64,000 nucleotides of DNA from Hahellaceae bacterium (GTDB lineage Bacteria; Pseudomonadota; Gammaproteobacteria; Pseudomonadales; Oleiphilaceae): assembly GCA_024234505.1 (NCBI GenBank), contig JACKOD010000005.1:186001-250000 (forward strand). Reading direction: 5' to 3'. The position numbers and the translations under genes were made by a program. Each line of letters begins with the position of its first letter. Within the stretch, counting starts at the first letter, position 1. The notes under the pieces are model-generated. The model ran no database searches, was not told where the DNA came from, and saw only the letters and a program-made list of their open reading frames with translations. Below are positions 34,648-43,537 of this stretch, piece by piece.

Positions 34648-36141
34648 GGTGTTGATTCCTTGTTCCCGGTCGGTGGTACGGGTATTGGCAAAACCCAGTA
34701 CCAGACCACGCTTTTCCGGTGGTGTCAGATAATAAAAGGACAGCGGTGTACTGCCAAAACCGGCGTTTTTGAAGGCCTGACTGAGTGCTTTGTCATCTAT
34801 CGGTTGCGTATCGTTTGAATGAGTTTCGATGGCCAGATGCATTCCGGCGCTGGCGGCAATGGATGAGGCTAGGCCATTTAGCCGGGTATCGATCAGCGTC
34901 TGCAGATGCTGCCACTTTTCCTGATAAATCAAACGCATTCGGCGCAGGTGTCGAACAAAGTGCCCCTCTTCAATAAAGTCGGCCACCACCGCCTGGGTCA
35001 ATGTTGGCGATTCTCCCCCCATATAACTTTTGGCCTGAATAAATACATCCACCAGGGCTTTGGGCACCACCAGATAACCCAGGCGTAGCGCCGGAAAAAG
35101 GACCTTGCTGAAGCTACCCATATAAATGACCGGGGTATGCTCGGCCATGCCCTGTAATGCCGCAATCGGTTTTTGAAAAAAGTGAAACTCGCTGTCGTAA
35201 TCGTCCTCGATGAGCCAGGTGCGGTGGCGTGAGGCCCAGTCAAGTAATTGCAAACGTTCCGATGCCGACAGAATGCCACCCAAGGGATACTGGTGTGTGG
35301 GGGTAAGGTAAAGTAGGCGCGCCTCAACGCTGTTGTGTGACAGCTTATCAACATCCAGGCCGTGTGCACCCAGTGTACAAGGAATGAGATTGGCCATTTG
35401 CGTGAGAAAGGCTTTGCGAGCGCCAACGTAGCCTGGATTTTCCACTAGAACCGAATCGCCGGGATTTAAAAAGACCTGCGCGCACAAGGCAATGGCCTGC
35501 TGGGCACCCTGGGTAATGATGATTTGTTCGGGGTCGCAGCGAACGCCTCTTGAGGCGGCAAGATAGCCGCAAAGTGCCGTGCGTAACGGCGCATACCCCT
35601 GATGCCCGTGGTAGCCCAGCAGGCGCCGTCGATCCTGGTGTCGGCGTTGCAAACGGTTCCAGATCGGAAGCGGAAAGGCCGCCAGGTCGGGAACGCCGGG
35701 GGTAAAAGGCAAATCCTGACCGTGCTGGAAAAATGGCTGTTGTTGCAGGTACTGCGCAAAGTCCGAAAGGCTGGGTGTGATGTCGGTTGCGGTCCAGTCG
35801 GTTCGGGGCAGGGCTTGGCTGTGTTTGGGGAGTTCATCCGAAACGTATACGCCGCTCCCCGGTCGGCTTTGCAGGAAACCTTCGGCCTTGAGCTGGGCCA
35901 GTGCCAAATTGACCGTATTTCGGCTGATGCCCAGCTCAGTCGCCAGTGCTCTGGATGCGGGCAGGCGTGTGCCGGGTAGCAGACGGCCTGAGCAGATGTA
36001 GTCGGCGAGCTGTTGGTAAAGCTGTTTTTGTAAGGGCTGAGTGTCGTCAAACGTCAGCGATGAGAGTGCCGGGCTTTGCAAATTGGTTCCATCCTTTAGA
36101 TAAAACTGGATCTTTTTGTGATGCCAGTTGGTCAGGCACAA
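34624..36141 (-). CDS. MocR/PdxR-family regulator (GntR HTH + aminotransferase fold)
   Basis: This 505-residue MocR protein has a GntR winged helix (residues about 38-105, LPASRALATELGISRNTVNLAL) and a PLP-dependent aminotransferase-like domain with the PLP lysine in YMGSFSKVLFPALRLGYL and the NPGYVGARKAF loop. The longest frame starts at TTG 36141. A TTG at 36081 preceded by AAGGATGG is a better start and gives 485 residues. It is divergent from a PPOX-type flavoprotein gene, which is probably its target. Confidence 0.88.
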   Translation of the reverse strand: MCLTNWHHKKIQFYLKDGTNLQSPALSSLTFDDTQPLQKQLYQQLADYICSGRLLPGTRLPASRALATELGISRNTVNLALAQLKAEGFLQSRPGSGVYVSDELPKHSQALPRTDWTATDITPSLSDFAQYLQQQPFFQHGQDLPFTPGVPDLAAFPLPIWNRLQRRHQDRRRLLGYHGHQGYAPLRTALCGYLAASRGVRCDPEQIIITQGAQQAIALCAQVFLNPGDSVLVENPGYVGARKAFLTQMANLIPCTLGAHGLDVDKLSHNSVEARLLYLTPTHQYPLGGILSASERLQLLDWASRHRTWLIEDDYDSEFHFFQKPIAALQGMAEHTPVIYMGSFSKVLFPALRLGYLVVPKALVDVFIQAKSYMGGESPTLTQAVVADFIEEGHFVRHLRRMRLIYQEKWQHLQTLIDTRLNGLASSIAASAGMHLAIETHSNDTQPIDDKALSQAFKNAGFGSTPLSFYYLTPPEKRGLVLGFANTRTTDREQGINTLSRLLGQ

Positions 36142-36278
36142 TCATAGCGTGTTGTGGCTTTCGGGTGAAATGATCTGTGGTTATCGGTGCGAGGATGCCC
36201 CTCGCTACCGAAAAAAATCGCAGACACAAAATCGCCAGAAGCGATATGAGATGGTTTGTATGACAGGAGCAAAAAGAG

Positions 36279-36878
36279 ATGGATAACGAGAGTCAAACTG
36301 AGTTTGCGCACAGCGCGCACAGTACGGTCAAACGTGTGGCGAAGCGAGGCCGTTACGACAAAGCGCTGGTTTATCAGTTGGTGGATGACGTAAAACTTGG
36401 ACATATGGGCTTTGTGGAAAATGGTCGTGCCATTGTCATTCCCATGACTGTTTGGCGAGTCGATGAGTATCTGTATTTTCATGTCGCCAACAAAAGTCGT
36501 TTACAGCGTCATTTGGAGGCAGGTGCCGAGTTTTGTCTGTCGTTTGCCGAATATCAGGAGTGGGTGTTTGCCAAGTCTGCTTATCACCACAGTGCCAACT
36601 ATCGATCGGCGGTATTGTTTTGCACAGGTGAAAGAGTGCTGGACGATGTCGAGTTTGATCGAGTGTTCGCCAGCGTCATCAACCAGATGGAGCCTGGACG
36701 TTGGGAGAATGTGAGAGCACCCAACACGCTGGAGAGAAAGGCCACGGCATTAATGAAACTGACCGTTCTTGAAGGATCTTACAAATCCCGAAACGGAGGC
36801 CCCAATGAAGAGCCTGAAGATATGGCACTGCCGGTGTGGCATGGTACGAAGCCGGTTTGTCCTTATTCAGCCGGGTGA
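36279..36878 (+). CDS. PPOX-fold FMN-binding protein (pyridoxamine 5'-phosphate oxidase-like)
   Basis: This 199-residue split-barrel flavoprotein of the pyridoxamine-phosphate-oxidase-like/NimA group shows LGHMGFVENGRAIVIPMTVWRVDEYLYFHVANKSR, spread here over the FMN-binding barrel. It is divergent from the MocR regulator, the usual arrangement for PdxR-controlled vitamin B6 genes. AGGAG lies 12 bases before ATG 36279. The C-terminal PVWHGTKPVCPYSAG is followed by a stop that is earlier than in many relatives, which end after a longer tail; a late frameshift is possible. Confidence 0.8.
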   Translation: MDNESQTEFAHSAHSTVKRVAKRGRYDKALVYQLVDDVKLGHMGFVENGRAIVIPMTVWRVDEYLYFHVANKSRLQRHLEAGAEFCLSFAEYQEWVFAKSAYHHSANYRSAVLFCTGERVLDDVEFDRVFASVINQMEPGRWENVRAPNTLERKATALMKLTVLEGSYKSRNGGPNEEPEDMALPVWHGTKPVCPYSAG

Positions 36879-37027
36879 GCTGTTTGTTTCACGGCTGATG
36901 CAAACGTGCAGACATTGTGAAAATTTTGCAAAAAGTGGCCAGAATTTCCATTAATAAGTAGATTTACCTAATTTTCGCCGATATTCTTGCGCCTGTTTTT
37001 AAATGATCTCGATCAAGAGTGCGGCGC

Positions 37028-37729
37028 ATGAATCATCACTTCAAATCACTACTGTCTGTTGGAGCACTGGCTTTGGGAAGCATGAGTGTTCATGCGACTC
37101 CATTATCGGACGCCGAGGTGCTGGCAAACTGGCAGCCAGAGGCCGATTTTATTACCAACTACAACACCGCAAACTGGGTATCGTCACCCTATGGAGTGCA
37201 CAGTGGCGGAAATGTTTTTGGCGCTCTGGTCAGCGATTTTGTAACAACTGGAGATTTCCAGTTTACAGCACAACTCACCGCTTCTGGTGATAACGATTAT
37301 ATGGGGCTGGTGTTTGGTTGGCAGGACATGGATAACACCTATGCTCTGGGCTGGGGTGGCGGCGGTGTCGGTGTTTATAACGGCATCACTCTTTATCAGG
37401 AATCCTTGGGTGTAAAAACTTTACTAGATGATTATGACGTATTCTGGCGTTCTGGTGCGTCATATGATTTTTCGGTTGGGTTGTCAGGAAGTACGTTATT
37501 TTACTCGGTTGTAGATGCGGGTTCTTTGGTTTATCAGGGGCAGTTGAGTGGTGTGGCGCCGATAAATGGTCGAGTCGGTTTTTCGGTGGCTTCCCAGTCG
37601 GCCTATTTTGTTTTTGATCAAGCCAGCTATTTGACCGGAGCGTCTGCAGTTCCGGTGCCTGCCGTGTTTTTGCTACTGTTGACAGGCGCCGGTATGGGGT
37701 GGTTAGCGGGACGCTGGAAGCGGCAATAA
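37028..37729 (+). CDS. Secreted TSP-C/LamG-like protein with VPxPA C-terminal anchor
   Basis: This protein of 233 residues has a signal peptide (cleavage near SVHA-TPLS) and a beta-sandwich like the thrombospondin C-terminal fold (DNDYMGLVFGWQDMDNTYALGW). It ends with a tripartite tail: AVPVPAVF, a hydrophobic helix, then GRWKRQ. That tail matches VPxPA/PEP-CTERM-type sorting signals cut by exosortase-like or rhombosortase-like enzymes, with export to the surface or matrix. The 3' end overlaps the convergent AlgL-like gene by 27 bases. Start ATG 37028 is preferred over 37019. Confidence 0.7.
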   Translation: MNHHFKSLLSVGALALGSMSVHATPLSDAEVLANWQPEADFITNYNTANWVSSPYGVHSGGNVFGALVSDFVTTGDFQFTAQLTASGDNDYMGLVFGWQDMDNTYALGWGGGGVGVYNGITLYQESLGVKTLLDDYDVFWRSGASYDFSVGLSGSTLFYSVVDAGSLVYQGQLSGVAPINGRVGFSVASQSAYFVFDQASYLTGASAVPVPAVFLLLLTGAGMGWLAGRWKRQ

Positions 37730-38758
37730 TTGCACATTTCCGCCGAGTTGAGGGTAATTTGTAAAGCTGGATTGGTATTGGCTTTCAAGGCTCGTGGTTG
37801 CATCGTTTTGTAAGTCTGCCTGAGTGTTGAAGGGGTGAGTCCAGGCGAAAACGTAAGGTGATACCTGACTTTGGGTCGTGATGCCCAGATGAGCCAGTGA
37901 ATCGGGCGCTTCGGTGAGCAGATATGCGTTTGAGCCCAGTCCGCTCAGTGTTTGCAGTGCATGGTAGTCCAGAGTGTAACCTGCCTCTGGTAAGTAGGCC
38001 GAAAGCATGCTCAGGGGAGCGAGTGCAAAATGTGTGTAGAACGCAGCCAGGTGTCCGCGCGCCAGTTCATTGGGTAAGTAGTATGTGCCGCTGATAGGGT
38101 CGAAATAGGCTTGATTGGTCGCGTGTAAAAGCATTGAATAGCCCCAGTCAGTCATCGTGCGTTGCTGGTTGATCAGCCCGGTGGCGGCCACGGCCCAGGC
38201 GGCCCAGTAGTCGTGGTTGTTGGTTCTATTTGGCGTGATGTAGCGTCGCTCATCGTAGTCGTTAATGATCTGATTGGCGATCTGATCGAGCCATTGAACG
38301 GTCGTGGTCGGTAGTGTTTCGGCGGTTTGTGTTTTTAACAGCGTGGATGCGATAGATGATAGTGCCCAGACCCGAATAGCCTTGCCGGTGCTGGTGCTGT
38401 CAGTGGATGTCAGGGCGTTGGATGAGGCCCAGGCGGTTAGCCATTCGTTCAGGCAGGCACTGGCAATCAGAGCATTACTTGTGTTCGGCTTTGTCAGGTA
38501 ATAATCGCCAAAGTAGCTGATGCCTGAAGAAAATCGGTTGATATGTTGCTGGATTTTCAGGGAGTTGGCGTCAACGTCTATTTCGGTTGAACGACTTGGA
38601 TCATTGGGATCATATTTGCTGTTCACATTTAGTGCGCTAGTGAACGGTATTGGTGCGGTATACGGACATTTTTTCGACTCTTGTTCTTGGGTGCCAGCCA
38701 AGGCAGATAGAGAAAAAATCAAGGATAGAACGCTTGCCAGAACGTGTTTTGAGCACAT
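37703..38758 (-). CDS. AlgL-like PL5 family protein (second copy)
   Basis: This 351-residue secreted protein belongs to the polysaccharide lyase 5 (mannuronate lyase AlgL) family. It has a signal peptide ending LSALA-GTQE, then LNVNSKYDPNDPSRS (containing the conserved Lys), NNHDYWAAWAV (conserved His) and NELARGHLAAFYTHFALAPL. In the last segment the Arg and Tyr that I recall as catalytic in Pseudomonas AlgL appear as Leu and Phe. It is a paralogue of the operon AlgL at 52111. It sits outside the operon, beyond the IS91-type element. Confidence 0.8.
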   Translation of the reverse strand: MCSKHVLASVLSLIFSLSALAGTQEQESKKCPYTAPIPFTSALNVNSKYDPNDPSRSTEIDVDANSLKIQQHINRFSSGISYFGDYYLTKPNTSNALIASACLNEWLTAWASSNALTSTDSTSTGKAIRVWALSSIASTLLKTQTAETLPTTTVQWLDQIANQIINDYDERRYITPNRTNNHDYWAAWAVAATGLINQQRTMTDWGYSMLLHATNQAYFDPISGTYYLPNELARGHLAAFYTHFALAPLSMLSAYLPEAGYTLDYHALQTLSGLGSNAYLLTEAPDSLAHLGITTQSQVSPYVFAWTHPFNTQADLQNDATTSLESQYQSSFTNYPQLGGNVQLLPLPASR

Positions 38759-39367
38759 GTCTTAAATCCCTTTCGTTGAGTAGTTTAAGTGTATGTTACT
38801 GATTTTATTCAGTGTTGTGATGACTGAATTTGTAGCGGATTCGAAGTCGTAAGTTTCGAAGTGTTGCGAAATGTTGTCGGTACACGTTTGAAGTTGAAAC
38901 AAATGTGCAAGGCAGGTTTTTGATTTGATTGGCGTTCGCTGTAAGCTTGGCTAAATTTATAAGATATTGTTATTGAAGAATATTTTATTTAAGGCGTGTT
39001 TATTGCATAATGCGCTGCAATTCTGGTTTGTTGCAAAATGTAACGTGGCGTTACTAAATGTATCGTCGGTGTCGGTTTTGTCGGCATGTATCGCTTAGAT
39101 CAGCGTCCTTACTCGGCCACAAAAAAATCGACCTGCACCGGACTATCCCGAGTGAGGCCGCTGCATCTACTGGTTAAATTGCCAGCCACCTTATTCGAAG
39201 CCTCGATACCAATCTATGGAGATTTGAGGTCGTCGAACTTACCACAAAACTTCGGTCATGACAGCCTGACCGTTAACAAACCAAGTCTGCATCGCACTTT
39301 ATCTTTCGTCAACGCTTTTTTCAGGCACAACAATGCCCACCGCCTTAACGCCATGTATTTCTTTCCG
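38759..39367. other. Gene-poor region between AlgL-like gene and IS91-type transposase
   Basis: This 609-base stretch has no convincing gene. It should contain the promoter of the AlgL-like gene (right of 38758) and the terminal, transposase-distal end of the IS91-family element, whose exact border I cannot define. An AT-rich part lies at 38930-39060. Confidence 0.4.
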
Positions 39368-40495
39368 TTAGTGGGTCGAACGCTTGCTCGTTTCCTCTCC
39401 ATGATGGATTGGCAAGCCACAGGTACTACAGGCGAGTCGGATGCCTTTGCCTTGCAGATATAATTGCCAATCCAGTGGCACTCGCGCCCGCACCGGTTTT
39501 TGCTTCAACTGTTTACGGGCAGCATTCAGTTTTTTTCGCTGAGTGGCGGTGTACAGTCCGCTATAACGACTACTCTGCTTTCCTGGCAACGGAACGTGTT
39601 GCACAAAATGCTGTATAAACGCTTCGTGTGTCAGCTTCCGTTTTTCGCGTCGCCCCGTCTGATGAGACTGGTAACTAAAGATTAAGTCGTTCTCCGTGAT
39701 TGACCGAATCTGCTGATTTCGAAAAGGCCCGCCTTTCACGTAGCGCGCCAGATATTTAGCCACGCCTTGAGCGTGCTCATAACGTTTGCAAAAATGCACC
39801 ACCCAGGCCTGTCGCCCCTGTTGATTAAACAGCGCCTCTATCTGATGTTTCTGTTTGTCTGCCGGTAACACCAGGGTGCCTTGTGCTAATGCTGCCTTGA
39901 GCAGGGCCAATAACTTTCCACGAAATACCATCATGACCGGCTTTTGGGGAAACAGACTGTCTTTTTTCGGCACAACCCATTGCCCTTGGGCATCCAGTCC
40001 ACCATGACTGATCAGCATATGGATGTGGGGATGCAGGGACAGGTTGCGTCCCCAGGTATGCAAAACAGACAGGACGCCCGGTGTCGCTCCCAGGTATTTG
40101 GGATCTTTTGCAAAGAGTTTGATCGTGTCCTGTGCGGCTTTGAACAAGAGGCCTGACAAAAGTGCCCGGTTATATTGCCAGAGTCCGTTCAAGACGGACG
40201 GAATGGTAAATATCACGTGATGGTGGGGACAGTTCAATAAAATGGATTGTGTGTTACGCAGCCACTCTTCGCTCGCCCGCCCCTGACATTGCGGGCATGC
40301 TCTATGTTTGCATGAGTTATACCAGACACCATTCACATGCCCGTTCGGGCAATACTGGGTATGTCCACCCAGTGCTTGCGTCCGGCAGACCGACAGGCGA
40401 TCCAGTGCTTTATGTTGATAGACCGGGAGTCTGACCTGCTTCCTGATTTTGGGCAGGTGCTGACTCAACAATCCTTGTAGCGTCTTCGTTTCCAT
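39368..40495 (-). CDS. IS91-family rolling-circle (Y2) transposase
   Basis: This 375-residue transposase has an N-terminal zinc-finger region (CPNGHVNGVWYNSCKHRACPQC) with paired Cys. The HUH motif is LHPHIHMLISHGG, and the Tyr region YLARYVKGGPFRNQ carries the nucleophile. C-terminal CSTCGLPIHHGEE is present and the frame is intact. IS91 elements move by rolling-circle replication and can carry adjacent DNA. It lies between the AlgL-like gene and algD, facing away from algD. A LexA-box-like palindrome is 20 bases upstream of its start. Confidence 0.93.
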   Translation of the reverse strand: METKTLQGLLSQHLPKIRKQVRLPVYQHKALDRLSVCRTQALGGHTQYCPNGHVNGVWYNSCKHRACPQCQGRASEEWLRNTQSILLNCPHHHVIFTIPSVLNGLWQYNRALLSGLLFKAAQDTIKLFAKDPKYLGATPGVLSVLHTWGRNLSLHPHIHMLISHGGLDAQGQWVVPKKDSLFPQKPVMMVFRGKLLALLKAALAQGTLVLPADKQKHQIEALFNQQGRQAWVVHFCKRYEHAQGVAKYLARYVKGGPFRNQQIRSITENDLIFSYQSHQTGRREKRKLTHEAFIQHFVQHVPLPGKQSSRYSGLYTATQRKKLNAARKQLKQKPVRARVPLDWQLYLQGKGIRLACSTCGLPIHHGEETSKRSTH

Positions 40496-40514
40496 GAACG
40501 AAGTTATAGCACTA

Positions 40515-40534
40515 TACTGTTTATTTTTACAGTA
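40515..40534. promoter_or_regulatory. LexA (SOS) box-like palindrome
   Basis: TACTGT, eight bases TTATTTTT, then ACAGTA. The arms match the gammaproteobacterial LexA consensus CTGT-N8-ACAG and are flanked by a further AT pair making an 8-bp perfect dyad (40513-40536). It lies 20 bases upstream of the IS91-type transposase start on the minus strand and about 115 bases upstream of algD on the plus strand. Confidence 0.6.
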
Positions 40535-40586
40535 TATTTTGGATTGGCAGGTCGTTAATAAGGGTGCTATCTTTGGTTGGTCTTCC

Positions 40587-40601
40587 CCAGGCTTTGCCTG
40601 G
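40587..40601. other. Short hairpin upstream of algD
   Basis: CCAGGC-TTT-GCCTGG is a perfect 6-bp stem with a 3-base loop, 48 bases before the algD start. It could be a leader hairpin or the terminal structure of the IS91-type element, since such elements carry subterminal palindromes. Confidence 0.4.
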
Positions 40602-40648
40602 CGAATTTAACAGGGGTTTTAAAGGATAGATATTGGAGATCACTCGAC

Positions 40649-41959
40649 GTGGAAATTAGTATTTTTGGACTTGGGTATGTAGGGACTGTTTGTGGTGCGT
40701 GTTTGGCGAAAAGCGGCCATCGCATTGTTGGCGTTGATGTCAGTGATCATAAAGTTGAGCTGATCAATTCGGGCCGTGCCCCGATCGTTGAGGCCGGTTT
40801 GCCTGAGTTGATCGCCGAAGTGGTTGAAGCCGGGCGTTTGAGTGCGTCTCAAGACTCAATGAGCGCCGTGCTTGAAACGGAAGTATCTATTGTTTGTGTT
40901 GGAACGCCAAGCCGGGATGACGGGAGTCTTGATACCCGGTATCTGGAGCAGGTTTGCCATGAAATCGGGACAGCTTTGAAAGAAAAGGCTGATTACCACC
41001 TGGTGGTGATTCGCAGCACGATCCTGCCGGGTGCGGTTATGGAGGTTCTGCTGCCGATACTGGAACGTGAGTCTGGCAAGAAAGCAGGTGTTGATTTTGG
41101 CTTGGCCATGAATCCGGAATTTCTACGCGAGAGTACGGCTATTGCGGACTTCTATGAGCCGGAAATGACCGTCATCGGTGAGTTTGATAAGCGTTCGGGT
41201 GATATTCTGGAAAACCTGTACGCGGGTATCGAGGCACCCATTGTTCGCCAAAGCATTGAAGTGGCGGAAATGATCAAATACACCTGTAACGTTTGGCATG
41301 CCACAAAAGTCAGTTTTGCCAACGAAATAGGCAGTATTGCCAAGGCCGTCGGTGTTGATGGTCGTACCGTGATGAAAATTGTCTGCGAAGACAAAAAGTT
41401 GAATATTTCGTCTTACTATATGCGTCCAGGCTTTGCTTTTGGTGGCTCCTGTCTGCCAAAGGATGTTCGTGCGCTGACCCATCTGGGGCGCCACCTGGAT
41501 GTCGAGATGCCGTTGCTTGATTCATTGATGGAGAGTAACAAGTCTCACATTACCAAGGGTTACAAACTCATATCCTCCTTTGGTAAAAAGAAAATCGGCT
41601 TCTTCGGCATTAGCTTTAAAGCCGGTACTGATGACCTTCGGGAAAGTCCGTTGGTGGATCTGGTTGAGAAGCTGTACGGCAAGGGATACCAAATCAAGAT
41701 ATACGATAAGAACGTTGACTACGCTCGTCTGCATGGTGCGAATCGCGATTATATCGAATACGTTATCCCGCACGTTTCGAACCTGTTGAACTCCGACATG
41801 TCGGCGGTCATTGATCATGCCGAAATAATTGTGATCGGTAACCCGGCAGAAGAATTCAAAACGCTGGTTCAGCAACAGTATCCTGACAAGATTGTTGTGG
41901 ATTTGGTGGGCTTTATGGAAGGCACCACAGACGCATTCCAGAACGGTATTTGTTGGTAA
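40649..41959 (+). CDS. algD: GDP-mannose 6-dehydrogenase
   Basis: AlgD oxidises GDP-mannose to GDP-mannuronate, the committed step of alginate synthesis in the cytoplasm. The 436 residues equal the Pseudomonas length. The NAD-binding ISIFGLGYVGTVCGACL, the core EVAEMIKYTCNVWHATKV and the catalytic Cys in FGGSCLPKDVRAL are intact, and the C-terminus ends NGICW as in Pseudomonas. Start GTG 40649 gives the family N-terminus MEISIFG-like; the frame extends upstream without support. It is the first gene of the operon, 154 bases from the IS91-type transposase. Confidence 0.97.
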   Translation: MEISIFGLGYVGTVCGACLAKSGHRIVGVDVSDHKVELINSGRAPIVEAGLPELIAEVVEAGRLSASQDSMSAVLETEVSIVCVGTPSRDDGSLDTRYLEQVCHEIGTALKEKADYHLVVIRSTILPGAVMEVLLPILERESGKKAGVDFGLAMNPEFLRESTAIADFYEPEMTVIGEFDKRSGDILENLYAGIEAPIVRQSIEVAEMIKYTCNVWHATKVSFANEIGSIAKAVGVDGRTVMKIVCEDKKLNISSYYMRPGFAFGGSCLPKDVRALTHLGRHLDVEMPLLDSLMESNKSHITKGYKLISSFGKKKIGFFGISFKAGTDDLRESPLVDLVEKLYGKGYQIKIYDKNVDYARLHGANRDYIEYVIPHVSNLLNSDMSAVIDHAEIIVIGNPAEEFKTLVQQQYPDKIVVDLVGFMEGTTDAFQNGICW

Positions 41960-42003
41960 GCTTGTTTGGCTGGTAAATAAAGGTTGTGACGTTGGTACAT
42001 ACG

Positions 42004-43527
42004 ATGGAATTTCTGCGAAGTGTGTTTTCTCGCTCGAATGCCGAAAAATTCTTTGGCTGGTCGGTGCTGTTGAGTGTAATAGCACTGCTGGCGAGCTTTC
42101 TGGACTTCGCATATCTCGATCCTGACCATAAAAAGTTCCTGTTTTTTCTAGGTGCGGTCGGGATCTGGCGATATAGCAACGCGACAATGCATTACGTGCG
42201 AGGCATGTATTTTTTGCATTGGAAATTCCCTCGTATGCGCAAGGCTGTCGATGCCTTGGGGGATTCGGTATTACCGTCCCATGTCTATATGGTGGTGACC
42301 AGTTTCCGCATTCCGGCCGAGACAACCTACAAGGTATACCAGTCGGTATTTCGGGAGTCGCAGCGCGTCTCTGTGCCAGTTACGGTCATTGTCTCGATTG
42401 TTGAAAAAGGCGATGAGCGGCTGATTCGGGAAATCATGGAGAAAGAAGTGATTGATCCCGAACAGGTGCGTCTGGTGATTGTTCGGGCCCGGGGAACCGG
42501 GAAACGGGATGGTCTTGCACACGCCTTCAGAGCGCTGTCACGGCAAATGCCGGATGACGATGCCGTTGTTGGTGTGGTTGATGGAGACACTCTGTTGTTG
42601 CCGGGTTGCGTGGATAATGCCGTGAAGTTTTTTGGTTATCTGCCAACGGTGGGCGGCATTACAACCAACGAGCATTGTGAAGTGGAAGGCGGCAAGTTGG
42701 TGCGTGAATGGCACACCATGCGTTTTGTCCAGCGCCATATCAATATGTGCTCGATGGCGGTATCGAAGCGGGTGTTGACCATGACCGGACGTTTGTCGTT
42801 CTTTCGTGCCAGCGCTATGATTCAGCCGGAATTTATCAAAGATGTTGAAGCCGACTATCTCGATCACTGGCGTCTTGGACGTTTTCAGTTTCTGACCGGA
42901 GATGATAAGTCCTCCTGGTTCAGTTTGATGTCTCAAGGGTGGGATACGTTTTACGTACCTGACAGTGATACGTTAACGATTGAGCATCCGCCCGATGACA
43001 ACTTTTTCAAGGCTACCCGCCAACTGATGTATCGCTGGTATGGTAATTCGCTCCGGCAGAATTTTCGTTCGGTGAAACTGTTGGGCTGGAAACGCCTGGG
43101 TTTGTTTACAACTTATGTCTTGTATGATCAGCGTGTATCCATGTGGACTTGTCTGCTGGGTTTAACGGCAACGCTGTGTGCGTCTTTGCTGTTCTCGTTT
43201 GAGTATTTGCTGGTTTATCTGTTCTGGATTGTGACGTCTCGTACCATTGTGACGGGGTTGTTTATTTTTTCCGGACATAAAATTGATCCCATGTACCCTC
43301 TGGCGCTGTATTACAACCAGGTTGTTGGCTCCGTTATGAAGGTGTACACCATGATGCACATGGATCAGCAAAGCTGGACACGACAAAAAACAACACTTGA
43401 AACAGGCAGTGCCAATTTTGACAAAGTCCTGAACCGATGGTCGTCGAAGGCCATGCTGTTCTCGGCAGTTTCTATTTTTTTCGGAGCGGTCGCGCTCCTG
43501 CTGGATATTTCGAATATAGCTAATTGA
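42004..43527 (+). CDS. alg8: Alginate polymerase, glycosyltransferase family 2
   Basis: This 507-residue inner-membrane glycosyltransferase polymerises GDP-mannuronate. It has two N-terminal membrane segments, a GT2 domain with the UDP/GDP-binding Asp residues in VVGVVDGDTLLLPG and a downstream WRLGRFQFLTGDDKS region (the TEDR/QxxRW-like part). Several C-terminal helices follow. In Pseudomonas it works with Alg44 and is active only when Alg44 binds c-di-GMP. The start at ATG 42004 is preferred; a GTG at 41986 after AAAGG is an alternative. Confidence 0.95.
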   Translation: MEFLRSVFSRSNAEKFFGWSVLLSVIALLASFLDFAYLDPDHKKFLFFLGAVGIWRYSNATMHYVRGMYFLHWKFPRMRKAVDALGDSVLPSHVYMVVTSFRIPAETTYKVYQSVFRESQRVSVPVTVIVSIVEKGDERLIREIMEKEVIDPEQVRLVIVRARGTGKRDGLAHAFRALSRQMPDDDAVVGVVDGDTLLLPGCVDNAVKFFGYLPTVGGITTNEHCEVEGGKLVREWHTMRFVQRHINMCSMAVSKRVLTMTGRLSFFRASAMIQPEFIKDVEADYLDHWRLGRFQFLTGDDKSSWFSLMSQGWDTFYVPDSDTLTIEHPPDDNFFKATRQLMYRWYGNSLRQNFRSVKLLGWKRLGLFTTYVLYDQRVSMWTCLLGLTATLCASLLFSFEYLLVYLFWIVTSRTIVTGLFIFSGHKIDPMYPLALYYNQVVGSVMKVYTMMHMDQQSWTRQKTTLETGSANFDKVLNRWSSKAMLFSAVSIFFGAVALLLDISNIAN

Positions 43528-43537
43528 GAGTTGACAC

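Noticed and set aside
36769..36954. Alternative frame at the end of the PPOX gene as a frameshifted continuation
   Set aside because: It contains a Cys-rich string (MQTCRHCENF) that does not resemble PPOX C-termini, so I keep the annotated stop and note only a possible late frameshift.
39086..39463. 125-codon plus-strand frame beside the IS91-type transposase
   Set aside because: It overlaps the 3' end of the transposase on the opposite strand, has no ribosome site or recognisable domain, and its sequence looks like random translation of an IS end.
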